NCBI RefSeq assembly: GCF_027925155.1
Contig: NZ_BSDY01000020.1
Location: 1-56,519, forward strand
Origin: Propionigenium maris DSM 9537
Lineage (GTDB): Bacteria; Fusobacteriota; Fusobacteriia; Fusobacteriales; Fusobacteriaceae
Length of the DNA: 56,519 nt
Reading direction: 5' to 3'
Both the position numbers and the translations under genes were made by a program. Positions within the stretch are counted from its first letter, which is position 1, and the number at the start of each line of letters is the position of its first letter. Below the pieces are notes generated by a model. It was not told where the DNA came from. It saw only the letters and a program-made list of their open reading frames with translations, and made no database searches. Below are positions 7,593-15,995 of this stretch, one piece after another.

Positions 7593-8131
7593 AGTATATA
7601 AAATTAAATCTTAACGAAAAATATATAAACAGAGAAAGAGAGATAATAGAAGATTATTTATTGAAGTTATCTGTCATTGTTTTTTTGGCGGGAATGATGA
7701 TAATTTTAAAAAATTATCATAGGGACAGTTTTTTTTATGCCACTCGGATATCTGAGATAAGGAAAGCAGGAGAGGAGCAGAGGTTAGAGGTAACCGGGAT
7801 CAATGAAGAGATTGGCGAGATCCTGAGAAAACAGAGGGAAACACGGGAAGAGATAGAGGGAAGTAAAGAGATTATCCAGCTGGTCCACGATGTCGGTATG
7901 TATCAGGTTACCGAGATCATGAATAAACTGGAAGCAATAACCAGGAGCAGTAGTTTTTATCTCACCGAATTTTCCATAAGGGGGGAAGAGGTGTCGGTGT
8001 ATATTCAAAACCCCAGGGTGGATTTGATAAGGGTTATCTCGGAGTTTGAACCATATTTTAGAAGGGTAGTCATCACAGAACAATCGGATGAGAGGCTGAC
8101 CCTGAGGCTGAGTGATATAAATGAACCTTAA
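7589..8131 (+). CDS. PilN/GspL-periplasmic-like alignment protein
   Basis: This 180-residue bitopic protein has a short cytoplasmic peptide (IKLNLNEKY, comparable to the PilM-binding INLLP-type peptide of PilN) and one transmembrane helix near 26-42. A coiled coil follows (about 55-95, rich in E/R/K), then a small ferredoxin-like fold (FYLTEFSIRGEEVSVYIQNPRVDLIRVISEFEP). The start is TTG at 7589, overlapping the previous TGA by four bases. Its order (N, O, P, secretin) matches type IV pilus pilMNOPQ loci. Identity rests on architecture and context more than on motifs. Confidence 0.65.
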   Translation: MKYIKLNLNEKYINREREIIEDYLLKLSVIVFLAGMMIILKNYHRDSFFYATRISEIRKAGEEQRLEVTGINEEIGEILRKQRETREEIEGSKEIIQLVHDVGMYQVTEIMNKLEAITRSSSFYLTEFSIRGEEVSVYIQNPRVDLIRVISEFEPYFRRVVITEQSDERLTLRLSDINEP

Positions 8132-8648
8132 AAAGATATATGTGGTATCTATAGTTTCTCTCGCCGTATTTTTATCTTCGGGAATCTACTGTTATCTTTC
8201 ACTAAAGGGAGCAGAGGAGGAGCTGGAGAGGGAGTTGAAGATTTTGGAAGATGAGGGAAAACAGGTTTTGGAACTGAAGAGAAAGAAAAGCGAGGAAAAA
8301 GTAGAACTGAGTAAGAATCTTAAGATCCTGAAGGGGATACGGGAGATGGAGGAAGAGATTTCCACCCTGGATGAATTAAATACCTTTGTAAAAAAGTTTG
8401 AAGGGATAAGAAAAAAGTACAGGGGAGTAAACGAGGTAGCCTACGAGGTTCTGGAGGAAGAAAGCAAGGTGAGCATAAACCTCAGCTTTCAGGATACCTA
8501 TAACAATATCAGGAAATTTTTATATGAAGTAGAAAAAACATTCTTCTTTCTGGAGGTGAAGTATCTGAAGATAGAAACGGACGGGGGAAGGGTGAAGGGA
8601 AACTTCAATATTCAAGTCTATTTTAGGAGCAGTAAAGGTGAAGGATAG
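8121..8648 (+). CDS. PilO/GspM-like alignment protein
   Basis: This 175-residue protein has one N-terminal membrane helix (about 5-27), a long charged coiled coil (about 30-80) and a C-terminal alpha/beta domain (VSINLSFQDTYNNIRKFLYEVEKTFFFLEVKYLKIE). That is the plan of PilO and GspM, which dimerise with PilN/GspL. It overlaps the upstream gene by 11 bp. Sequence in this family is poorly conserved, so the call depends mostly on position. Confidence 0.62.
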   Translation: MNLKKIYVVSIVSLAVFLSSGIYCYLSLKGAEEELERELKILEDEGKQVLELKRKKSEEKVELSKNLKILKGIREMEEEISTLDELNTFVKKFEGIRKKYRGVNEVAYEVLEEESKVSINLSFQDTYNNIRKFLYEVEKTFFFLEVKYLKIETDGGRVKGNFNIQVYFRSSKGEG

Positions 8649-9150
8649 GAAGGTATTAGTGCTTCTGTTTTTACTCGCGATTTGGTTGTTTTTTTTAATA
8701 AAGGGACCTGAGACCCAGCCAGCCAGAGGGACACCCTCTCAAGGAGGGGGGGGGCGAAGGAGAGTTCAGAGGGAAAAGTTGGTTTTAGAGTTGGACTATG
8801 AAAAATACCGAAGGAGAAGGGAAGTAGAGTTAAGTGAGGAAGGTAACCTCTTTGAAGCAGTCCTGAGAAGAGAGGAGATAGTCAATAAAGCCAAGGAAAT
8901 TAAGGTGACGGAGCAGGATCTCATCATGAAGGAGTTAAAAGCAATAAGTTTTTTAGGAGTAGTATCTTCTTCCTCCCATAAGAAAATTTATCTGGAGTAT
9001 AGAGGGGAGATCTGCGAGGTTGTAGATGGAAAGAGTATGGATATAAGCACTAAAAACGGTAAACATAGCGTAGTTGTCAGTTTGGAGGAGGAAGATCTTC
9101 TGACTATCTATGAACCTGTTGAACTGTTGAAGGTGAACATAAATATTTAA
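8638..9150 (+). CDS. PilP/GspC-like link to the secretin
   Basis: This 170-residue protein starts at a GTG at 8638 that overlaps pilO. It has one membrane helix (about 5-22), a flexible Pro/Gly/Arg linker (TQPARGTPSQGGGGRRR), a charged stretch and a C-terminal beta domain of about 65 residues (KAISFLGVVSSSSHKKIYLEYRGEICEV). The FLGVV...YLEYRG pattern fits the homology-region domain of GspC/PilP that binds the secretin N0 domain. The gene stands directly before the secretin gene, as expected. Confidence 0.65.
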   Translation: MKDRKVLVLLFLLAIWLFFLIKGPETQPARGTPSQGGGGRRRVQREKLVLELDYEKYRRRREVELSEEGNLFEAVLRREEIVNKAKEIKVTEQDLIMKELKAISFLGVVSSSSHKKIYLEYRGEICEVVDGKSMDISTKNGKHSVVVSLEEEDLLTIYEPVELLKVNINI

Positions 9151-9161
9151 GAGGTTGAGAT

Positions 9162-10547
9162 ATGAAAAAAATATTAAATATGGTGCTGATCTTGTTTTTT
9201 ATCGGTACCTATAGCTTTGCTCAGATAGAGAGTGATAAAAAATTGGATCTAACATTTAACACCACCCTGGCAAATACCTTTAAGATACTTGAAAGGGAGC
9301 TGGATATCAATCTTATTGTGGACACCCCCCTAAGGAATCAAAGGGTAGATATAAAGGCAAACGATATGAGTGCAAAGAATATATTTAAGCTGATCTTTCA
9401 GATGAAGGGTCTGGATTACGAAAAGATAGATGAAAAAACTTTTTTTATCTTTTCGGCAAATAGGTCTGCTGCCTACAATGCAGAGATAACCAGATCCTTT
9501 GACCTGAAGTATACAGATGTTCAGCTCTTTTCCAACCTTCTCAGAACAACCCTGAGGATACCCAATGTATATGTGAATCCTGCAGAGAACAACCTGGTTG
9601 TCAAGGCATCGAGAGCGGAGATTTTACAGGTGGAAAAACTTCTGGCAGAACTGGAGGATGAGGAAAAATACTTTGAGAAGACCTATGACCTTTCCTATAT
9701 AGAGGCGGATAAGGCGGCCGAGACCATAGGCAGCTTTGCAAGAGTTTCTGCCACCGTTGTAGATGAGGTAAACAATAGGGTCAGCATAAGGGGAAGAAAA
9801 AATGAGCTTGGGAGAATAGAAAAACTTCTGGAAGAGCTGGATAAACCAGCCCCTCAGCTAGTGATAGAGGTTACCCTGATGGATGTGTCGGAAGGGTTTA
9901 GTGAGGAGATAGGTTTTGATTTTGATTCGATGTTTGAGCTGAACAGCGATACAGACGCAAGTATACTCTATAATATTATAAACCCTAACCTTCTGACCCT
10001 GTCTAAAAACAGCCAGAATACCGAGATACTTTCAAATCCAAGTATGATGGTGCTTAACAGAGAGGAAGCCTCTATAAATATAGGGGAAAGGGTACCTATT
10101 ATAACTGCCAGAGATCTGGGAGAGACGAGCGGGGGCTACGACGTAGTTCCAGAAGTTGAGTATGTAAATGTGGGAATAATCCTCCACATAACTCCAGCTA
10201 TCCACCAGGATGATGAGGTCACCATAAAGGTAGAGATGGAGGTAAGCTCTATATCGGAGTATGTTCAGAGTGACTATGGAGTATACCCTGCCTTTATGAA
10301 TAAGAATATAGATACGATGATTAGGCTGAAGGACGGGGAGGGTGTAGTATTTGGAGGTCTCATAAGCAGCGAGGAGAGGGAGATGACTTCAGGTGTTCCC
10401 TACTTTCAGGATCTACCGGGGATTGGCCGTCTCTTTACCAAGAGCTCCAGTGACCCAAAAAAATCTGAAATTATGATGTTTATCACCCCGCGTCTTATCT
10501 ATCCGGGAGAAGGAGTAGTAGAGAGCAATGTTGAAAAAGATGTTTAA
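9162..10547 (+). CDS. gspD: Secretin (GspD/PilQ family), compact form
   Basis: This 461-residue outer-membrane channel begins with a signal peptide (MKKILNMVLILFFIGTYSFA). An N0/STN-like domain (about 25-105), one N1-type repeat (110-165) and a second N-domain (166-230) lead to the secretin barrel (about 230-450). Barrel landmarks are ILSNPSMMVLNREEASINIGERVPI, VEYVNVGIILHITPAI, MIRLKDGEGVVFGGLIS and VPYFQDLPGIGRLF, ending in IMMFITPRLI. It is shorter than enterobacterial GspD (about 650), with fewer N repeats and no S-domain. It shows that the organism has an outer membrane. RBS GAGG is 10 nt before the ATG. Confidence 0.92.
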   Translation: MKKILNMVLILFFIGTYSFAQIESDKKLDLTFNTTLANTFKILERELDINLIVDTPLRNQRVDIKANDMSAKNIFKLIFQMKGLDYEKIDEKTFFIFSANRSAAYNAEITRSFDLKYTDVQLFSNLLRTTLRIPNVYVNPAENNLVVKASRAEILQVEKLLAELEDEEKYFEKTYDLSYIEADKAAETIGSFARVSATVVDEVNNRVSIRGRKNELGRIEKLLEELDKPAPQLVIEVTLMDVSEGFSEEIGFDFDSMFELNSDTDASILYNIINPNLLTLSKNSQNTEILSNPSMMVLNREEASINIGERVPIITARDLGETSGGYDVVPEVEYVNVGIILHITPAIHQDDEVTIKVEMEVSSISEYVQSDYGVYPAFMNKNIDTMIRLKDGEGVVFGGLISSEEREMTSGVPYFQDLPGIGRLFTKSSSDPKKSEIMMFITPRLIYPGEGVVESNVEKDV

Positions 10548-12225
10548 AAAAAGGAAGGATGACGTTTCTACGGAGAAGAGGGGAGACCTCTATGAAAACT
10601 TGTATAAACAGGACTCCCTTGTCGAGATTATAAGGGCGGAAGGGGTGGGAGATCCGATCCTAATCACCTACCTTGATAACCTCATAGAGGAGGAAACTAC
10701 AGATGAAAGGGTTATAGATCTTCTCCTAAGGGGAAAAGTCATGGATGAGGAGAAGCTGTTTAAGGCTGTGGGAAGATATCTTCACCTGCCCTACAGGTAT
10801 GTGGAGGAGATCAGCTTTTCCGATGAAGTTCTTACCCTTATGAAGACCTTTGAAACCGAGTTTATAGAAAGAAACAGAGTGATTATTCTGGAGGTTCAGG
10901 GGGAGAGGGCAGAGGTGGCGGTATCTACATTAAATGATGTAGAGGTGAAGGACATTATCCAGTCTAGGCTGAATAATATCCAAGTGGATCTCTGCCTTAT
11001 ATCTTCCTCTGTTTTCAACAGGCTGTACAATATCTATCAGGATAAACTTTCTATTATCCATGAGATAAAAGAGGTGGATTTTGGCAGGGTAGATGATAAG
11101 GATATGGAGATAGATGATCTCACCAATGAGGACAACCCCGTTGTAAAGCTGGTGAACAATATCCTGGTGGAAGCTGTAAGGGTGAGATCTTCGGATATTC
11201 ACATAGAGCCTTACAGGGATAGGGTCCTCATAAAAAATAGGATCGACGGTGTACTGATAGAGGATGATACCAGCATCTCCAAGACCTACCACGAAGCCAT
11301 AATATCGAGGATTAAAATATTGTCGAAGCTAAACATAGCCGATCACCGAATTCCCCAAGATGGAAGGCTGAAGAAGGTGGTAAACAACAGGGAGGTAGAC
11401 TTTAGGGTGTCCATTCTTCCCACGGTTTTTGGTGAAAGTGTGGTTATCAGAATTCTAGACAAGAGGGATGAGGTACTGCTTTTGGAGGGGCTTGGGACGG
11501 ATTCCGAGGAGAAGAGGATGATCCTGAAAAATGCCTCCCTCCCCTATGGGATGGTCCTTGTGACGGGCCCCACCGGGAGCGGAAAGACCACGACCCTCTA
11601 CGCCATCTTGAACGAGATAAGGAGCAGTAAGGAAAAGATAATAACCATTGAGGATCCCGTGGAATACCAGCTGGGAGGCGTAGTTCAGATTCCAGTAAAT
11701 GAGAAGTCGGGACTCACCTTTGCCAAGGGGCTCAGGTCCATCTTGAGACAGGACCCCGATAAGATAATGGTGGGGGAGATAAGGGACAGGGAGACTGCAG
11801 AGATAGCGATCCAGGCGGCGCTGACGGGGCACCTGGTAATATCTACCCTACACTCCAACAATACGGTGGAGGCCATAGGGAGACTTACCAATATAGGGGT
11901 TGATTCCTATCAGTTTGCAAGTGCCCTCAACCTTGTTGTAGGGCAGAGACTCATGAGAAAAAGGTGCGAAAAGTGTTCTGGGGAAGGGTGTCTGGAGTGC
12001 AATCGTACCGGTTATCACGGTCGTACGGGGATATATGAGCTCTTTGAGCTGGATGAAGATATCAAGGAGATGATAATTCAAGGGGAATCTCCCATAAGGA
12101 TAAAGGAGAGAGCTGTGGAAAAGGGGATGAAAGATCTCAAGGAAAATGCAGCTTTGAAGGTGAAGGGCAACATTACCAGTGTAGATGAATATGAAAGGGT
12201 GATAGGTGTTTGGGAGGGTGAATAA
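10528..12225 (+). CDS. gspE: Assembly ATPase (GspE/PilB family)
   Basis: This 565-residue cytoplasmic motor energises filament growth. An N-terminal GspE/MshE-N domain (about 45-160) precedes the ATPase core: IHIEPYRDRVLIKNRIDG, Walker A GPTGSGKTTTLY near 347-358, IITIEDPVEYQL (Asp box), LRSILRQDPDKIMVGEIRD (Walker B) and TGHLVISTLHSN (His box). The zinc tetracysteine motif is unusually short, CEKCSGEGCLEC near 479-490, with four residues between the Cys pairs. The gene overlaps the secretin by 20 bp. No second PilT-type retraction ATPase is present, which favours a secretion or competence filament over a retractile pilus. Confidence 0.93.
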   Translation: MLKKMFKKRKDDVSTEKRGDLYENLYKQDSLVEIIRAEGVGDPILITYLDNLIEEETTDERVIDLLLRGKVMDEEKLFKAVGRYLHLPYRYVEEISFSDEVLTLMKTFETEFIERNRVIILEVQGERAEVAVSTLNDVEVKDIIQSRLNNIQVDLCLISSSVFNRLYNIYQDKLSIIHEIKEVDFGRVDDKDMEIDDLTNEDNPVVKLVNNILVEAVRVRSSDIHIEPYRDRVLIKNRIDGVLIEDDTSISKTYHEAIISRIKILSKLNIADHRIPQDGRLKKVVNNREVDFRVSILPTVFGESVVIRILDKRDEVLLLEGLGTDSEEKRMILKNASLPYGMVLVTGPTGSGKTTTLYAILNEIRSSKEKIITIEDPVEYQLGGVVQIPVNEKSGLTFAKGLRSILRQDPDKIMVGEIRDRETAEIAIQAALTGHLVISTLHSNNTVEAIGRLTNIGVDSYQFASALNLVVGQRLMRKRCEKCSGEGCLECNRTGYHGRTGIYELFELDEDIKEMIIQGESPIRIKERAVEKGMKDLKENAALKVKGNITSVDEYERVIGVWEGE

Positions 12226-13204
12226 AAGAAAGTTAAAGAAACTGATAAATAATTACCCCGTGATTTCAGTGGAACCCATTGGGGACATGTTGAGGGTAGT
12301 GGAGTTTGATAGAGAGTTTCAGGGAAGCAGGAGATATTGTATAAACAATAGTGAGATATTAAAGAAAAAAAAAGTTCTCTTGAACCTGGGAGAGAAGATT
12401 TTGGAATATAAATTTATCAGGGTAGAGGGCACTAAAAAAAGTCCTAAAAGGATCAGGGATGAAGTGGTGTGGCAGGCTCAGGCTGCACTTAATGGAAGGA
12501 GAAACCTGGCTTTTAGCCTGAAAAGGATAAGCAGGGACACCTATCTGGTTTTTTACTACAGTTGTGAAAAGATAGAGGAGCTCATGGCGAATTTTCGCAG
12601 GGAGGAAACCCTTATCTTTCCCGAGATATTGGGGACCTATAATTATTGGGTTTATTTTCAGAAAAAAAAGATGAGAAAAAAGAATGCTGTTTTAATCCAG
12701 ATGAAGGGGAGTAAAACAGTAGTGATATTTGTAAGGGAAGGGGTTCTTGCAAATATCAGAACCTTCAACCTGGGAATCGAGAGTTACAGGGAAAAAAGTG
12801 AACAGCTTCATATTCCAGCCTCTCTCGGGGACAGGGAGAAAGCCGAAGTTTTTAATAGGTTCAGGGGGGTCAATCTCAGGTGGATGAAGGAGGTAAAACA
12901 CTCTATCTTTAACAGCTTCATGGCGGATTTGACCGATACGGAGGTTTTTTTACTTGGGCATGAAAATACAATAGTAAATTTGGATAAACTTCTGGAGAGT
13001 TATCTGGAGGTGGATATCCACCCTAGTCCGCTGGAAGCCACAGATCTCTCCTATGTAAATCTTATAGGAAATCTCCTTGCCCACAGAGGGAAAAAACACA
13101 GGAGGATATCCCAGGACAGCTTCTTTAGTCTAAATAGTTTATTTGGGAGGGGAGAAGTGAGATCCTCATTGAAACCTAAAAAATCTTGGGACTCTATAAA
13201 ATAA
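12206..13204 (+). CDS. PilM/GspL-cytoplasmic-like actin-fold protein
   Basis: This 332-residue soluble protein overlaps the ATPase gene by 20 bp and closes the operon. It lacks membrane segments. The pattern (YPVISVEPIGDMLRVVEF at the start, VWQAQAALNGRRNLAFSLKRI, NAVLIQMKGSKTVVIFVREGVLANIRTFNLG, DTEVFLLGHENTI) matches the PilM/GspL-N actin-like fold that couples the ATPase to PilN. GTG at 12206 is used because no better start has a usable RBS. PilM at the end instead of the start of pilMNOP is unusual. The family is weakly conserved, so confidence is moderate. Confidence 0.65.
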   Translation: MFGRVNKRKLKKLINNYPVISVEPIGDMLRVVEFDREFQGSRRYCINNSEILKKKKVLLNLGEKILEYKFIRVEGTKKSPKRIRDEVVWQAQAALNGRRNLAFSLKRISRDTYLVFYYSCEKIEELMANFRREETLIFPEILGTYNYWVYFQKKKMRKKNAVLIQMKGSKTVVIFVREGVLANIRTFNLGIESYREKSEQLHIPASLGDREKAEVFNRFRGVNLRWMKEVKHSIFNSFMADLTDTEVFLLGHENTIVNLDKLLESYLEVDIHPSPLEATDLSYVNLIGNLLAHRGKKHRRISQDSFFSLNSLFGRGEVRSSLKPKKSWDSIK

Positions 13205-13342
13205 TAAAGATTTTAAGCAAAAAAACCTTAAGAAGGGGACTCAGGTGGCGGACCTTTAAAAACTTAGATAGATTTCAACTAAAAGATGAAAAAAAGTTAA
13301 AGAGAGTATGGAGTGGAAAATTCTGTAATCTTTTTCGTTGAG

Positions 13343-13350
13343 GAAGATTA
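13343..13350. repeat. Left 8-bp target-site duplication of the IS256-like element
   Basis: GAAGATTA at 13343-13350 abuts the left inverted repeat and recurs at 14726-14733 next to the right one. Eight to nine bp duplications are normal for IS256-family transposition. Confidence 0.85.
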
Positions 13351-14725
13351 GGTAATGTAAATAGTTTTGTGTTTTTAGATCCTTCTCTTGATTACTGGAT
13401 GATACTGTTGTATCAAGGTAATTAAGGGAGGGATTTTTTATGTCTGGATTACCAAGGGAACTTGTAAGAGACTTTGTCAGAGAAGGAAATTTTAAATCTA
13501 TCAAAGATATCGAAAATGCTTTGAAGGATATCTTTAAAGATACTATACAGGAAGTTCTGGAAGCTGAAATTGAAGAGGAACTGGGGTACTCCAAGTATGA
13601 CTTAGCCAATAAATCAACTACTAATTCCAGAAATGGCAAGTACAAGAAGACTGTCAAATCAAGCGCTGGAAACCTCGATCTATTAGTTCCTAGAGATAGA
13701 GAAGGCGCATACCAACCTAAGATTGTTGAAAAGCATCAAAGGGATATATCAAACCTAGAAGATAGTATACTATCGCTCTATGGTAAGGGAATGAGTACTA
13801 GGGACATCAGCTCTCATGTTCGGGATATCTATGGAGTCAGTGTTTCTGCTGAAAGTGTAAGCAGAATAACAGATAAACTAATTCCTCTTATCCAGGAATG
13901 GCAAAATAGACCTCTTGATCCTGTATATCCCTTTATCTTTCTTGATGCAGTGCATTATTCTGTAAAGTAAGAAAGTAGAATTGTTAAAAAGGCTGCATAC
14001 GCTGTATTAGGAATTACCCTCGAAGGAAGAAAAGAAATTCTTGGAATATACATAGGCGAAAATGAAACTTCGAAGTTCTGTTTATTTGTAATGACTGACC
14101 TCAAAAACAGAAGGGTTAAAGATATCTTAATAGCCTCTGTAGACGGCCTAAATGACTTTGATAATGCTATTCTGAGTGTCTTTCCACAGGCTCAGATTCA
14201 GAGGTGTATAGTTCATAAAATCAGGAATACTTTAAAATATGTAAGTTACAAAGACAGGAAATCTTTTGCGCATGACCTAAAATCAATATATACATCCCCT
14301 AATGAGCAAGCGGGCATAGCTGCTCTTAATTCTGTTAAGGATTCTTGGAAATCTAAATACCCATATGCTCTGAGGAGTTGGGAAGTGAACTGGGATCAGC
14401 TAAGCATATTCTATGAGTACACTGAAGAGATTAAAAAGGTAATGTATACCACCAACGTAATTGAAAATATCCACAGACAGTTCAGGAAAGTTACTAAATC
14501 CAAGGGAGTATTTCCAACAGACATGTCCCTTTTGAAGCAGCTATATCTTGTGGTAGTTGAACTAGACAAGAAGTGGGACCGTAGTTTTAAAAGGGGCTGG
14601 GATCAGATCCTTGGGCAATTGGCAATTAAATATGAAAACAGACTCTCGGAATATTTGTTCTAGAGAGTCTGATGGCTTATTCAGTAATTAAGTTTTGGAG
14701 AATACACAAAAGGCGTTACACTACC
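13351..14725 (+). mobile_element. IS256-family insertion sequence, complete ends
   Basis: The element is 1,375 bp. Left end GGTAATGTAA...TTTTGTGT (13351-13372) and the complement of the right end GGTAGTGTAA...TTTTGTGT (14704-14725) agree at 17 of 22 positions. The 8-bp direct repeat GAAGATTA flanks both ends. It carries one transposase gene, broken by a nonsense codon, so transposition would need a helper copy elsewhere. It sits between the end of the filament operon and a second IS only 36 bp away. Confidence 0.85.
13440..14663 (+). pseudogene. IS256-family (mutator-type) transposase with one in-frame stop
   Basis: The frame is continuous over 407 codons apart from a TAA at 13968-13970 in the stretch HYSVK-stop-ESRIVKKAAY. 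Family blocks on both sides of it are intact. N-terminal: ALKDIFKDTIQEVLEAEIEEELGYSKYD, GMSTRDISSHVRDIYGVSVS and the first catalytic Asp in FLDAVHY. C-terminal: LIASVDGLNDFDNAI (second Asp), QRCIVHKIRNTLKYVSYKDRK, and TTNVIENIHRQFRKVTKSKG with the catalytic Glu. A single C-to-T or G-to-T change could have made the stop. Both halves have recognisable length, so the inactivation looks recent. Confidence 0.88.
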
Positions 14726-14733
14726 GAAGATTA
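14726..14733. repeat. Right 8-bp target-site duplication of the IS256-like element
   Basis: The second GAAGATTA copy, directly after the right inverted repeat that ends at 14725. Confidence 0.85.
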
Positions 14734-14746
14734 TAGTATAATTTTT

Positions 14747-15691
14747 TTATAACTTAAAAATTAGGCTGTTGCAAAAGCATTGTATTATTTTCAATGCTGC
14801 AATAGCCTTTTCTATTGAAAATAGTAATATTTTTAATCCTACGTTAAATTTCTTTCTGTTTAAACCTCTCACTCTGTGATTATCAATAGAATAATTTTCT
14901 TTTAAGTTACCAAATAGTCTCTCTACTTCCCAGCGCTTAGCATACTTTTTCTTGCCTTCTTTGGATAACAGATAAGAGTAATTGTCCTTCCTTAGAGGAT
15001 CTTTTATCTTTTCCAGTTCTATAGTTTTAGCCTTTCGCTTATTCAAAGGGCAGACTAAATGAATATCTAAATCTGGAGAATACCTGAGCAACCTACTGAC
15101 ATTATACCCCTTATCTGCAATAACTTCTGCGCCTGGCTTAATCCTACTTAAAGATTTTAATAGAGCTTCACATCTAGAATCATGAATATTTGCCGTAGCG
15201 ATATTAAAATCTATTGGTATCCCCTTACTATTACATACTAAATGAAGCTTATATCCACAATACCATCCAAGTCTGGTAGATTTACCAAACTTAGCTTCCG
15301 TATCTAATTTTGAAGTCACTAAAGAACTGGAATCCAGATAGAAAATGTTTATTTCGTTATCTATTTGACTCCCAATCTTCTGAAGATAAATTTTCATATT
15401 ATTTTTAAGGTATTTGGTATAACTTTTAAAGATAACAGTAAAATCAGGAACAGTTTTAAATCCTAGAATTTTTAGTGAAAGAACATCTTCCTTTAAAGAA
15501 CTTACAATTTTTCTAAAACTTAGATTAGAGCTACGCGCCTGATAAATCATAAGAGCCAGTATTTTTCCTAGATTATATTTACTAGGTCTTCCCAAAGTAT
15601 TTCCTTTGAATAATTCAGGAAAATTAGCTTTTAAAATTTGAATTATCTTGTAGAGTAAATTGCTTTTAATCACAGTTTGAGGTATATACAT
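14747..15691 (-). CDS. DDE transposase of the IS4/IS5-superfamily element
   Basis: This 314-residue transposase has an N-terminal helix-turn-helix-like part (LGRPSKYNLGKILALMIYQARSSNLSFRKIV). The catalytic DDE core has the first Asp in FYLDSSSLV, the second in VIADKGYNVSRLLRYS and the Glu in WEVERLFGNLKENYSID. The YGYKLHLV-type block (CGYKLHLVCNSKGIP) is typical of IS4/IS5-like enzymes. The reading frame crosses the IS end: the last residues (NSLIFKL) and the stop codon lie in flanking DNA at 14747-14761. The related C-terminus at about 1,100-1,172 ends differently, so this copy's tail may be altered. It may still be active. Confidence 0.85.
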   Translation of the reverse strand: MYIPQTVIKSNLLYKIIQILKANFPELFKGNTLGRPSKYNLGKILALMIYQARSSNLSFRKIVSSLKEDVLSLKILGFKTVPDFTVIFKSYTKYLKNNMKIYLQKIGSQIDNEINIFYLDSSSLVTSKLDTEAKFGKSTRLGWYCGYKLHLVCNSKGIPIDFNIATANIHDSRCEALLKSLSRIKPGAEVIADKGYNVSRLLRYSPDLDIHLVCPLNKRKAKTIELEKIKDPLRKDNYSYLLSKEGKKKYAKRWEVERLFGNLKENYSIDNHRVRGLNRKKFNVGLKILLFSIEKAIAALKIIQCFCNSLIFKL

Positions 15692-15796
15692 TACTAGTCA
15701 TATCCTTTTGAGTAGAATTTTGTGTGGTAACTTAATTATTACTCTATTTAGGATATGATTTTTAATTTTTTTGTAAATTACTTTTGCAACACTCTA
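14762..15796 (-). mobile_element. IS4/IS5-superfamily insertion sequence, complete
   Basis: The element is 1,035 bp with terminal repeats TAGGCTGTTGCAAAAG (14762-14777) and, inverted, TAGAGTGTTGCAAAAG (ending 15796), 14 of 16 identical. It is flanked by a perfect 8-bp duplication TTAAAAAT (14754-14761 and 15797-15804). Two further copies occur at 1-124 (5' end) and 593-1172 (decayed). An intact-looking transposase lies on the minus strand. Confidence 0.88.
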
Positions 15797-15995
15797 TTAA
15801 AAATGACTAAAGGGGGGATGCTGAAATAAGAGTTGTACAGGGGTTAGAAAAGGGAAGGGGAACAATAGCAATTTTAAGAAAATGAAATCTATAAGAAATG
15901 ATGTATAAATTATAAACTTTAGCTTTAAATTTTAAGGCAAGGAGTAATTGAAATTAATTCTTTTAAAATAAAGTAAGGATCTCTAAGGAGGAAGA
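15797..15995. other. AT-rich intergenic stretch beside the IS
   Basis: It begins with the right target duplication TTAAAAAT. No open frame of note was found. AAGGAGG at 15985-15991 is a strong ribosome-binding site for the permease pseudogene start at 15996. No clear promoter remains, and the original upstream region may have been separated by the two insertion sequences. Confidence 0.5.
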
